A stretch of DNA of 35,768 nucleotides from Lenisia limosa (taxonomy: Eukaryota; Breviatea), in the NCBI GenBank assembly GCA_001655205.1, contig LPNZ01010155.1, forward strand, positions 1-35,768, written 5' to 3'. Below the pieces are notes generated by a model. The model searched no databases. It saw only the letters and a list, made by a program, of their open reading frames with translations, and was not told the DNA's origin. Below, piece after piece: positions 22,142 through 34,500 of this stretch (within the stretch, counting starts at the first letter, position 1; each line of letters opens with the position of its first letter). The translations under genes were made by a program, and so were the position numbers.

Positions 22142-24094
22142 ATGAACATGACTGACTTTGATGACAAGATCAAGCAAAGCCTGGAGGACTCCTTATCCTC
22201 TACTGAGGTGTGTTGGTTTCTCCCTGCAACACAAATAATTCAAGGGTGTCTCAAGGGGATACGGGAGATTGTTTTTTTTTTATATTAAGGGGGGGGGGGT
22301 TACTTTTTTTTTTTTGNNNNNNNNNNNNNNNNNNNNNNNNNNNNNNNNNNNNNNNNNNNNNNNNNNNNNNNNNNNNNNNNNNNNNNNNNNNNNNNNNNNN
22401 NNNNNGTCAGTGAGCCATTATAATCCGTTCTCTTCGAGGACGTTATCATCTGCAATTCTAACTCCTGATACCTCCTGAATCGGGTTAAGGAGGGGAGTAA
22501 TTTCCTGAATATAATCGTTGTAGGTATGATTGGGAGAATCGCAGGAAGTGATATACACAGACTTGGTAAATGATTGGGTAGATTACTATTCTCTTTTTTC
22601 AATATCATATCTCTTATATTAGTGTGGACAGCTTTGTCCAGATACTCCTTTTTTCATATCTCACACTTTATTCCACTTGGTTAAGGTTTGCTCCTTTTTT
22701 ACTTTGCTTTTCCCTTTTCCCCATGGAGGACAAAGAAGATCAGAGATGGGGATCCGAGATGACACCCCGCTAATTCTGACTCCAATTTTTTGTTTTGCGA
22801 AAAAATACATCAGAAAAGAATAAAATAATAAGACTATTTATATGCTTTCTTTCAATCTTAAAAGGAGGAATGTGTGTAACAAAGTTTCTTGTAAAACTAT
22901 TCAATGAAGATAGTGTTATGTTGAATGAGCCAGATCTTGGTTATGTGACCAGTATGGCTGGTTCGCGGATGATATTGATGGTAGCAATCTTTTGGTCATT
23001 CTGTACTCAAATTTTAGCTAACATACAATCACAATCATATCTGACGTTTCCTTTCTTTCCCCTCCCTTTTTACCCCCCTGTCCCCTTTGTCCCGTAAAGG
23101 ATTCATGATATTAGCATAAAATATGATATTTGTTCTGTATTTGTTTGAAATATGGTCGTTTTGAAAAAATATGACGAATTTCCCGAGAAAAAAAAGTCAT
23201 ATTTTCCGTTTTGGGGGTCATTTTCCCCGAAAAATCATATTTTGTCGCTCTGATCGAACTATTAAAGTTCATCGGAATGTCATATATATTATATGATGAT
23301 TTAGAAGCAGTAAAAATTGAAGTGACGAAGACATTTTATTCTATGTAGTTTTACAATATTTATCTTATCATATCGATATACAGACCACTCCTTTTCTTTT
23401 TTGCTCAAACCTATCGGACATTTGGGACTCTTAGGGCCTCTTGTTGGCTCTGGTCCTTGGTTACTCTTAATAACTCTTATTGTGCAGGGTCTAAAAGATG
23501 GAGGGAATGCAATACTTCAAGATCTAGATCACCAACAAGGTTGGGAAATGGAATGTCGGAACAATGGAATATAGGTATGGGTAGATTAATCCTTCCAGAA
23601 ACTCTTGACAGGGTTGATGAGAGTGTGTCAAAAATAGAATACGTGTCATCGTTGACATCCAGAACTTTGGGGACAATGGGCGGTGTCGTGAGGTCAATGT
23701 TTAACTTGTTGGTGGTGTTGTCTGATAATCCAGAACGACTAATCCTATCCTCTAGCATTAAGCCTCCCGTCAAGCCCCTCGAAAAGCCATCTCCACCAAG
23801 TACTCCTCCTCCACCCACGGTGCTGGCAATTCCTGGCCAGAGGGTATGGGGCACTCAGGAACCAGCAGAGGAAATTGACAACCAAGACGTTCTCTTTAAT
23901 CGATTGGCCTCTAATGTTGCCACAATCAAGTGAGCTGCAAGGACTGAAATCTCATTTACCACACCAGGCATCAGCAACTTACAATTGGAAATAGTGTTGA
24001 AATGTCAACCCACCAAATGAGTGAATTGGATCAAAGAGTTGATAGGCAAAATGACAGAATCAAACAGAATAACAAAGCTATTGAGAAGTTGTAA
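22142..24094 (+). CDS. SNAP29: SNAP-29/SEC9-like Qbc-SNARE
   Basis: Soluble SNARE contributing two helices to membrane-fusion bundles. First exon at 22142: MNMTDFDDKIKQSLEDSLSS then a GTGTGT donor. The Qb helix is read from 23486 as GLKDGGNAILQDLDHQQ, spliced across 59 nt to ETLDRVDESVSKIEY, VSSLTSRTLGTMGGVVRSMF. A proline-rich linker (PVKPLEKPSPPSTPPPPT) follows. The Qc helix is EEIDNQDVLFNRLASNVATI, HQQLTIGNSVEMSTHQMSEL, DQRVDRQNDRIKQNNKAIEK, ending L plus TAA at 24092-24094. The helix ends exactly where SNAP-29 ends, and there is no cysteine palmitoylation cluster and no membrane anchor, which favours SNAP-29 over SNAP-25. One short exon of the Qb helix (about a dozen residues after SLSS) is not seen and may lie in the gap 22317-22405. 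The intron boundary near 23715 is ambiguous because the frame stays open. Confidence 0.8.
22317..22405. other. Assembly gap after G10 and T11 runs
   Basis: A G run and a T run lead into 89 N in the first intron of the SNAP-29-like gene. Confidence 0.9.
22418..22562 (-). CDS. Possible minus-strand terminal exon nested in an intron
   Basis: Read on the minus strand, an AAG splice-like site at about 22563 is followed by an open frame beginning SVYITSCDSPNHTYNDYIQE and ending VLEENGL, then TAA at 22418-22420. The composition is protein-like, with no homopolymer bias. I cannot find partner exons, and it would be nested in the first intron of the SNAP-29-like gene. It may be a chance frame, a gene fragment or part of an unrecognised nested gene. 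Confidence 0.22.
22612..22650. repeat. Hairpin repeat, copy 3
   Basis: TTAGTG is followed by a perfect 6-bp stem with loop GCTT (TGGACAGCTTTGTCCA, 22625-22640), then AGATACTCC and a T6 run. It lacks the GTGATGG block of the other two copies. Confidence 0.55.
23100..23260 (-). repeat. Dispersed AT-rich repeat shared with 9508-9545
   Basis: On the minus strand the sequence CCCCAAAACGGAAAATATGA near 23195-23215 matches 9508-9530 except for a base or two; both then continue to CTT and a CCCGAG or CTCGGG block. The repeat lies in the first intron of the SNAP-29-like gene. Confidence 0.5.
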
Positions 24095-24246
24095 GACGTC
24101 CATTCTATTGGGCTTAATCCCGGTTTGTCATGTTGTTTACTTACTTTTGAGAAATGAAAACGCTGTGACGCTTGATAAAATGAGAAATTCCGTATTTACG
24201 ACTAACTGAAGAACTTTGGTTTTAACTATCAAAGCAATAAATACTA

Positions 24247-27200
24247 CTAACACTTCACTTCAAGTGTGGGGGGACTAAGGATGGATTGAAAAAGTGGTGC
24301 AGCGACAATACTGGGTAAGGTTTCGGATTCAGATCCAACAATTTGGGCAACGACGCTTTGTATGTCTTCAAAAGGTCTTTTGAGGAAGTCATCCAGAGAA
24401 GCCTGTGGTATCAATCACATTAGTTATCCTTCTTTACTTTTGAAATCGGGGTTCCTCCAAAGCCTTTAATGATTGCCTTCAGATTATCTTTACGAAGAAT
24501 GGAGTTAAATTGTTTGAGCTAAAGTGTGAATGGAAGAAAAACAGAAATGTCATTGAAAATACATTTCAATTGAGTTAAACGTTCACAACTAACCTTTTGA
24601 CTAATAGCTGAACTAGTAGCATTCTTTGAAGAAAAATACACCAGCTATTTCAATTAGTCAAGAGAAATCTCTACCGAAGAAGTAGAAAGAAAGGATGAAA
24701 CTGACTCAAGATAAAAAGCAATGTTCTCCTCATTGATCCTGTAGCGTGAAGATGCTTCAGCAATCTTACAAAGACTGTTTTGACAGGCTCTCCTGTAGTG
24801 ATTTGTGCACTCGTGAAACCTCACTAGAAATAGTTAAGCGAACAGCAACTCACTGTGAAGACGAAATAGTCAACTGGAGTTGCGCTGCAATCCCATCAAG
24901 GTAAACCACAATAATCTAAATAGTCAGTTGGAGAAATATCTCACTTGTCGTTTCGCAATATGCGAATACTCAATTAGTTTTGGGGTTTCTAGCTGCTCTC
25001 TAAAGCAGTCAAACTTGATAACACTGTACCTACAATCTCAGAATCTGATCAGATGCAGAAGATGAGCGGCGTCTCAAATGTGTTGATGAAGACGTGGAAT
25101 AGGCAGACCTTGGACGACAAAAGGGTTGTCGTACCTTAATCATGATTTCTGGCTTTGAATACTGGAACTAAGGTTCATCCGGTGTCGTTAGCACGGGTGT
25201 AAATGATGATCCAAAAAGTGATACATATGTTGACCCTTCCACTAGTGATATGACCATTATGTAAGGGAGATAGCAAGTGGGTTTACCCTGAGTGCATCAG
25301 AGTTCCACTGATTGTCGGTCGATTATCATACGAGTTCATATCACTACGCGGAAAATGATAGCTCACCGTGACCCCAAAAAGTGATATGTTGACCCATATC
25401 CAAGAGTGATATGACCATATGACCGACTTTTGAGTCGAAATGATGAAAGAAGATAACATGAGGGTTAACCTCGAGTATATCAGAGTATCATCGGTCGATT
25501 GTTAAAGGAGTGGATTGAGGTATCATATCACTGCGTGGAAAATAAAAGTTCACGTGTGAAATGATCCAAAAAGTGATACAATAAGTCTTACCACATCCTT
25601 GATCTGTAAACACGCCATTTGACTAATCTCTGAACAATCTTCACCAATGCTTCCAATGAGCATATTAACGTGTAATGGTGATTTTGAATGTTGGCTTGCT
25701 GTTAAGTAAGAAGTTGAATTATAGCTCTCAACTATGACAACTATCAGTTTTTGGATCCCATTCAAACCGTTTGTACATTGTCTGTACAGACTTTTGCCTG
25801 TAGTGGTTGTGAAGCGAGTTCCAAGTCTGGAGGTAACAGCAACTGCAAAAAACTACTTACAGTTGAACAGATATTTCTGTTGATTTATCTTTACAAGAAA
25901 GTAACATCATATGCTCAGTGCTGCTGTGAGTTGGAAAAATTCGAGAAAAGCCACCTCTCCGTGTATCTTCATCCAAAAGGTCCCTGTTATGTAATAAAAA
26001 GAAACAAAATCGAGAAAATAAGCAGTCGTCATACTGCAAGTCTTGTCTCAGATCTTCGTCAAGATTTGGTACGTCATCCAAGTTGAATAAGCGGGTATCA
26101 GGGTAATATATCGTAGGTGGTAATTTGGAATGCATGTGATAGCGTTTCTAAGACAATGAGGCAAGCAGAGTATACAACTATATATCACATAAAATATTAT
26201 GTATTTTGGAGTATGGAACGTTCTTATCTCATTATGAATAATATACAGAGATCAGTAATTTCTCTGGAACTAACCTCTTCTTTTGAGAGTGAAGGAATGT
26301 GAAGCCCAATAAGTGAAAAGGTATCAGCTAACAAAGCAGACTAAAAGTATGTCGTCTCAATAAAAAAACAGTTCGCACCTTAACCGAGAGGTCCAATGGT
26401 GAATGTGCATGGAGAGCTGGGGATGTATTGACCTCAATTAGCCAAGGACGTAGCGTGTCATCAAGAAGAATATCGTAACCAAAAAGTTCAAAACATGCGT
26501 TACTGGGGATAAATTAAGATGCTGGGTTCATAGCGTTTAAGTATTCTGAAAATCGTCCGCAATACCGTGTAGGGGTAAACATTTCACAGGCGTGGGAGAC
26601 AACAGGCTCAACAGACAGAAGAGTTTTGGTAATTATATCATCGATACTATCCATCATAGCCTCAGTATCTACACCCGCATCGTTAAGATGCTTCAAAAGA
26701 GTTGTCATTGTCCTAACTGTGATAATAATTCTGAACCCACCATTTATGAGCTGAATCATCATTTTCATCAATTGGACTGTGAAATGATGGTGAACTTTTG
26801 TTGACTGAGTAATTTGTCAGATGTTTGTAAAGATTTGATCGGGATTTCATATCTGATGAGTACCTACGAATGAATTCGAAAGTAAACACATACTCTTCAG
26901 AAGCGAATCTAACAAGACCTTCTGAGTGTCGATACAACCGAAGGGGCCTGAATGACGTCACTAAAACATAGATCCTAAGATCAAATTTGAATCCGTCGAT
27001 CAACAATGGGTTGTTGATATATCTGAGAAGTCAGACTCAAATTGAAGGAGCTACCTTGACACAACTGCTGGTTCAGAATAATCCACCTGTCTAGACGATG
27101 TTATAACTTGGATACCTCTTCCACGTGAAGAAGCTACTGGTTTCATAATCCAAGGGTTATTGTTTGAAACAGACGAAGCCTCAAATTTGTCACGTTCCCT

Positions 27201-28195
27201 GATACGTGACGATTGTTTCAACAATGCAGATTAAATAGTCTGCATAAAAATACATACTGTGGAATGACATAAGTTGTTGGGAGGAAGTCAAATTTTCTCT
27301 TTCCATGTTTTTCTTCCATCCTACAGGTAACGAGAAAATCAAAGAAAAGTCCAACTTTTTAATATTAATCATTAGACGGTCTTTTCGTCCTAATTCATCC
27401 GTTCTATCCAGTCAATAAAACCGGAAACAACATTAGCTGAGAAGCACACCTTGGAAAGTGGTTTGTTCTCTGATCAGGAAGAAGAGCCCTGAGTGAAAAT
27501 GGACGGGGTCGATTCGTTTGCCAAATCAGATTTGCTGCTGTTGGTTTCGACACCTCAACACAACCCTTGAGGGGTAAAGAAAAATATAGTCAAAATCATA
27601 TTATAGTAGTTTGTATGTGCATAATCAAAACAAAATCATATCACATGATAACCACTAATGAATAGAGGGAGCATACACCTCACAGCAATTCACTGATATC
27701 ATATATCATTTCACGTTTGTATTTTATTGCCAACACACCAACAAACATTCCAGGTGAGTGTGGACCTCATGAGGGAGGACTCTATTTTGCTAAGGTTAAA
27801 GGAAACGCGCGATGATAAAATGCCAGAATGTGGCAATCGTGACATCTCTGAAGAATAAAATACATAAAATACAAAACTAAACATTGACCAAACATACCAA
27901 TTCTTGAGACTGGGCTCAGCATAAGCACTCTCCGTCTCCCGTTGAACCCTGCAGCAATCATTCTCGGCCCCGCGTGCTGACTCTGTGCGTCATCTTCATC
28001 GCTAGTTGAATCAACACTGATGTCAATTCATCCTTGAGCAAACTTGATCTGAGCTTGAGCTGGCTTATTATGACTCTGTTTCGCCTTTCCTGTTTTAGGC
28101 CTGACATGTTTTGTTGATGATGTGGTCGAGGAGGATGTAGCAGCATACGGTGAATAAGCCGGCCTCTTCCACTTCCACTGTTCAGACATTGACAT
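24247..28195 (-). CDS. TTLL5: TTLL5-like tubulin polyglutamylase
   Basis: Tubulin tyrosine ligase-like enzyme that adds glutamate to tubulin tails on axonemes and centrioles. ATG 28195 gives [20 protein letters not shown]. Exons in order: [93 protein letters not shown], the ATP-grasp [39 protein letters not shown], the LTNYSVNK box, [40 protein letters not shown] with [19 protein letters not shown], and the [11 protein letters not shown] motif seen after the catalytic domain in TTLL5. The C-terminal extension of short exons is less certain ([60 protein letters not shown]) and ends VKC plus TAG at 24247. ATP-binding and tubulin-ligase residues are all present. The family is firm; TTLL5 versus TTLL4 less so. 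Confidence 0.88.
25211..25575 (+). repeat. Two-unit tandem repeat array
   Basis: Units begin CCAAAAAGTGATA at about 25211, 25374 and (truncated) 25563, spaced about 163 and 189 bp. Each carries GTTGACCC, AGTGATATGACCAT, GTCGGTCGATT or TCGGTCGATTGTT, and CATATCACT.CG.GGAAAAT. A single inverted relative lies at 9598-9812. The array is in an intron of the TTLL5-like gene. Confidence 0.7.
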
Positions 28196-28592
28196 TATAT
28201 TAAAAAAAACACCAACATCCAGGGTACAGAGAGAGGGAGGAGAGAGGCCCGCCAAGATGGCGGTAGGTTTTTTTTTTTTAAGAAGTCTCGTTTTTGTGGT
28301 GGAGATGATGCGTGGTATAGACAAGGTGTATGTGTGTATGTGTGGATTCGAAAAACAGGTGTTTATATGCCCAAATAATGCGTATCGGTGCCCCAGGTTC
28401 TTGGGAATATTAATTTCCCCGTTTCCGAGCCGCCGCCGGGTCCTCCTCTAGGGAAACGGAGTTAGACCCGCCGGCGAACCAACGGCGAACAGGGAACCTG
28501 TTGCCTGTTGTTTTCCGTTTATCTCTTCCCAAGTTTGCAGTTTGCATGCACTGCTCATGCACTGACTACGTACGTTAAAGGAGGAGACAAGT
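28196..28592. promoter_or_regulatory. Bidirectional upstream region, partly GC-rich
   Basis: This stretch separates the TTLL5-like start (minus) from the GSAP-like gene (plus). Positions 28420-28500 are unusually GC-rich, with several CCGCCG and CGGCG words. The plus-strand gene may have an untranslated or coding first exon here, because a TTTGCAG splice-like site occurs at about 28538-28544. Confidence 0.45.
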
Positions 28593-31500
28593 ATGAGCAA
28601 GCAGCAAGGTGTGGAGAAGATGGAGAAGACTGTCTAAGGGCCTTCTCTCCCCCGCCTTACAATGTTTCGACTACAAAAGGTAAATCAACTCATACTTAGC
28701 AGGAATAACACCCCAGAAGTTCTCTTTTTCAGATGCTGTAGATTCTTTGGACTCACTAGCTGAATGGACGGTTGTTCAAAGATGGACTGTTGGCCACACC
28801 ATCAAAGGAAAACTTCTTTTGTGTCAATTTGAAACAAACAAGCATACCGAAGCAAAGAGGACAGTTTTATCAAGTTCAGATTATGAGGTTATTTCTCTTG
28901 TTTGTGGGGGTCTGCTGAAAGCAATAAGAATAATTCAATTTATGGATGGAAGTAACCATCTTAGAAATGGGTTAGTGAGCCGCTCTTCTATTTTGAAGGC
29001 CACCAAAACATCATTTCAGCTGATGTGTCTGGTGATGCAAAGGTCTTTACTTACACTTTCGTGTCCCCTCATTTGGTAGGTTTTAGGTTTCATTGTTACT
29101 TTTTAGGAGTTCTTTACCTTTGTCCGCTCCCATGCGTGTAAAAAGGTATGTCCGCAACGCTTCTTCGTTTCGTAGAAGTCCACAATAAAGCTGGTCTCGT
29201 TGTCAGAATACCTGATATTACATGCATTAGGCAAGACAAGTAGGAAGGCCTTCTTCAAAGTTCCAAAGAGCCTACATCCAGGTCTGAAGTTCGTTTACCT
29301 CCGCCCTGACACCTTTAGCCTGAACCAGTGACTGTTACCAAGTCTGCTGCTGTATACAGGCTTATTCATATCACTGATGGAGACACCGCTTTGTTCTATG
29401 AGGTTGGTGTTGTTTAGTTTGTGTAACTAGTTTCAGACTACAATCAAAAAGAAATCACAAGGGTACACAAGTAGGCTTCAAGGTTTTATAACAGTTGTAT
29501 TGTGAAATGAACCTTTTATTATTTGCCAATTCAACATATTCACAAAACAGTCACCAGCTCAACTGATGGGTTTCTGGATTCATGGCTGGTATGGCACCAT
29601 GTTGATCTCAGAGAAAAGAAGGTCTACTTTTTGCATTGCGAAGGGGTGAAGGGGGTTTTGGACTAACATACCTCTGATTAGGAGCACAGGAAACAGATGT
29701 ATTAATCCTCAGGCACATTCAGTTCTTCGCGTCTGTAGTTTGGAGGGCAAGAAGCACTCCAGACTGCCCGACATCACACTTCCTGTTAGGCTTTACCTTT
29801 CGCACCCTTCTTATACTTAGTTTTCGACAAGAGGATTAGAGCCTCCCGCAACGTTAGTCCATACGCTGCCCCAACCAACATCGGTCAGCAAAAAACGCTT
29901 TTTACCTCATATATTACCTGTTGCATTCCTCACCTTATTAGATTCTTGCTTCACCGCCAATTCCCACAGCAACCACCGAGTTTCAAGAAACCATCTATCC
30001 TCAAGCCCTTGCAGGCCCCACTGCGAGCCAGCCAATCAGATTGATCAAAACCAGATGCGTAAGTTCTATTCTTGGCTTCCTCTCATTCGTCAGGGAAGCA
30101 CATTGTTTTGCTACTGGAAGCCATCAACAAAGAAAAACTGTCTAGATCTTGCAATTTGTTTTATTGAGAGACAAGAAACTGTTGGGAGGGATTCTGCGCA
30201 AGTTGTTCAAATGACAATTTTGTTTTCCTTTGAGAGATGGTCTCATTTTCATAAATTCAGGCGTCAATAGTGGTCCCTTTCCCGCCGTCTATGTCAATTG
30301 ATAGCGCCCTATTGCGTGGGAAAGGGGAAAGGGGCCGAAATCTCCTCAATCTTTGTATTATTACTGTCTTAGATTTGACAATCTCGAGATATTTGGACTG
30401 TATTGTCATCCTATTGCCTGGTGTATACTTCAGGTTAGTGGACAACTGATTTTGTGTTTTTTTTTGCTTATTTTGCAGAGTTGTAGACCCTGGGCACCCC
30501 CACCATCCCATTACATCTTCCTTCTTTGAATCATGTCGTAGGACGGGTTATGGCAAGATAAATTATAATTTGGACTTATTGACTTTCTCTAAATCTATCG
30601 TTCTCGGGACCTATAGGACATCGCCATCGCAACTCTCATGATTGCAGAGTCGGATATGGTTCCATCGCTTACTCCTGAAATCCCTGACACTCCACCCTGC
30701 TTTGGCCATGCTATCACCCCTGTTGCTTTGGGGTGGGCTAATCGTCTCTTGCATGCGCCATTTCTTTGCCCTTCTCACAACCCTTAGAAAGAGCAAAGGT
30801 TCAAGAGCGTCCACTCCATTTTCTTCTTCACCGGTCACCTCTGCCCATCGTAATAGCCCCCTCATTACTCATAGTCCAATTGCAATCAGATCGCCTTATA
30901 AAGCCAGTTGGACCAATTTGTGGGAGGAGAGTGGGTATCAACCGTGTTAAACGAAGTTATATCTCCATTTTCTCATTTCACAGAAAAAGTCCACTATCGC
31001 TGCGGTTACCAACGTCTCCTTCAAGGTCTCCAATGGGGTATGTTGAAGTTGTTGCTTGGTAGCTGCTCATTTTACAGGCTGAGAAGACCAGTCCAAGATG
31101 AAGATCCGTTAGTTCCAACCCCTTTCTTGGTAGGTACAGATGACTGTGAACTAACAAGTCAGCTTGTTCCTTTTGATATGATAGCGACAGAGTCCGATAT
31201 CTCTAAACCGGTAAGAAGGTTGTTAAGAAGGTACTCTCCTTCTGTTATTCTCACTATGCAGGATGACAAGGGCCTGTACTTGTTTAACTCCGAAACAGGG
31301 GATATTTGGTCGTATCATGCTGATCGAAGGGACATTGAGGCAATTGTAAGTTAAGCAGTATTTGCCCATGACTTTGTGTGAGGGAGTAATATATTCTTCA
31401 GGCCGTCAGTGGATCCATAACGTCTGCACATGTTCATCACCTTCACTTTGCTCTTGTACACAGGAAGGATATGGAACTAGCTGACAAGGTCGGTACATGA

Positions 31501-34500
31501 ATAGCGTTTGCTTTCATTGAAGTACTTTTGGACAGTTGCTAACCATCAGATTGTTGCTATCTTGTGCCGTGATCGGTCTAAGGACATTGGAGCCATTTTG
31601 TTCAAAGAATATCTAATAGGTATGCTGAGGTACGCAGAAAGCTGTATGCAAGAGTTGTAAGGTAAGGAATTGGATGAATTAATATTGTTCAAAAATTTCA
31701 CGTCTCCCTATATTATAGGTGTGCTTATTTGTTCTCACCTTTTAGGTGCAATGTATTATTATATGCAAGTATCAGAGCTACCTTTCCTTGCTGCCGTTTT
31801 CCCCCCATCAACCATCCAACAAAATGAGGTATCCCATTTGAATGGCTTTACTCCTTTAGCTTGTTTTGAGCGGAATAACAGTTACCCATTGGTCTGACAC
31901 TGTAAGGGGCTAAACTGTTTTCCTGAATATTATCTGAGCTGATTCCATTATAAATTACACTTCGCTATTAATTTCCTAGGTTCCAAGTACCAATTCCACT
32001 GGACTTCTGAACCTTATTAACTTACTTATGGAGAACGTAAGGGGTAAACTCTTGATCTTCCTGCTGCATTGCATGATATACAAATTTCCTTTGCTTTTAT
32101 TTGGTATCAAGAGTATGCCATTCTAACATTGTAGACTGCTTTGTTAGATGAGCCAAGTCCTTGTTTTTCACTTCTCTCGTCAGCGCTCCAGATGTCGGTC
32201 AAATCTAGTAGGCAAAGCTGTCCAACTTGTAACATGTAGCTTTTGATGAATCATGGAGGCATACTTTCGAAAACTTGAGTCAGTCAACTGAGGTGTTCCT
32301 GACAGCGCTAATGGGTTTGTTCAGCTCCCTCCTACCTTACCAAGCAGTGATTGTGGAGTTAGGAACCGAAAATCCAACCACCAGTGACCCAGCTGCCTGG
32401 CTTTGGAGGGCCCTCGAAATTCAGCACAAATGCTCATTGGAACTGCTGGAGCTGATTTTACGCCCGAGGTGCGTCTTTTTTATTTTTGAATCACACTGCT
32501 CTAGAGGATGGGACAGTAACGGACCGACAAGTGCGCCTCTTTTTGACTTTGGCGTATGATGGTATTGTCGATGAGTCACCATCACATTTCCCAAAAAAAG
32601 AAACTTGACTATTAAGGTTGATGAGGATCACTTCAATCAAGTAACACGAAATGAGTCCCCAATTATGCAGAGCCATAGGTAAAACGCCAATGATCTGGAT
32701 TAACATCAGTAACGAAATCTCATGTTGTAGCCCTGAGCATTTGCCCTATGCCACTGCACCACAGAGCCTGCCTCGCCATCCTTCTTCCAACACCCTACCC
32801 AGTCCTCCAAGCCCTTCTCAGCTCAATGTATGCTCTTGACATTTCAAGTGGAAATTATCTTTCAGATTTCAGTTCCCAAGGAAGATGAGTATTCTGAGGC
32901 TGCTCAGTCATATCATACTGCGGACAACTCGGGAATGGTTAAGTTAGAGGTGATGACACTTATAGCTTTCTGGTATTACCATCAACAATTGACACTTATA
33001 GCCCTCTGNNNNNNNNNNNNNNNNNNNNNNNNNNNNNNNNNNNNNNNNNNNNNNNNNNNNNNNNNNNNNNNGAGTAAAGTTTGTCAGTTTCATCCTTTCT
33101 TTTTAATGATTACAGTATGGTCAACCCTCGCCCTGCTGAAATTATTGAGGTGAGTGGTGCTGAATGTTTATCTTGTTTCCTCGAAAATCCAGCATATCAT
33201 ATCAGCCCCCCCCCCCCCNNNNNNNNNNNNNNNNNNNNNNNNNNNNNNNNNNNNNNNNNNNNNNNNNNNNNNNNNNNNNNNNNNNNNNNNNNNNNNNNNN
33301 NNATTCGATTTTTTTTTTGAATGTTCTTGAAGCTTTTGGACTTTTTGATAATTTCCCTAGCGTCCTCATTTTTTGGGTTTTTTTAGGCCATTTTTCAAAA
33401 AAAAAAGTGTTAAAATCCAATTTTGAAACTCTTATTTTTCAAAAATTGAGGAAGCATATGTAAGTTGAACCTATTGAAAGTGTCCAAAAGCTTCTAGAAT
33501 GTTCGAAAAAAGTTCGAAAATCAACAAAAAATCCCCTTATACTTGAGGTACCCATTAACATATACTACATATAGATCGATATACTTCGAATACTGGACAA
33601 AGTAAACAAATATACATTAGGACCATATGTCGGGGAAGCGTCTTGAAGCGTTTTGGGTCCTCATCCTCTCTGAGGAGGAGGTCCTTGGAGGTGTATAGTG
33701 TTCCTAGCAAGGGCCAGCCTTCTTTGTAGCAACAGCGACCATCTTATGTCATCATATAGTATTATACATATTGTAGTATAATAGCTTATACTATCATACT
33801 AATGTATCCCTATAGAGTGGTCCAGTGAAGTTGGCGATTCCAAATGGAAGTTCTGAAGTTCTCAGCTTGCTTCAAGACTTGACTGTTTGTCAACTCTACT
33901 ATCACTACTTCACTTATTCATTTAGATAACACAAGAAGATTTATTTTTTGATATTCTACCACAAACTCAGGACCTTGTCACGTTTCTCTTGTTCTTGACA
34001 ATGCCGCGACCGTAGGTGTCAAGCACTCGATTATTAAGATTAACACATTAGAATGTTCTCATTGGCGCTTGAACGTGGAATCGTACAAGTGTCTCCTCGG
34101 TAAGTTGGGCTTCTATCATATTTTTTTTCTGTTTTATGTAGGTGCCTTTCCTCACCCACATCTAGGGTTTGTGTTCACAGTGTTGTACGATTGTCAGTCT
34201 ACGATGTCAACGACAGAAACATCATTGCTAACATACTCGCAACTTTGTCGCCAGTAAGCTACTGAGCTTTGTCTCTCCCCTTTTACCATTACAAAACCTG
34301 ACTTTCTCAGTCTGAAGCAATGAACTTTCTCGGTACCTACGGCCCTTTGTGAGAGGGGAACAGCATGTTTACGATTCATGTAGTATTTCTCATTTTGCAG
34401 CCCGCTTCTTGACCAGACACTTGCATCCTTATTTTCCCCTCCCTGCGCCTCTTCCGTCCAAGGGTCCTACCAGGCTTTAGTCGATTCATTCCCTGACGTA

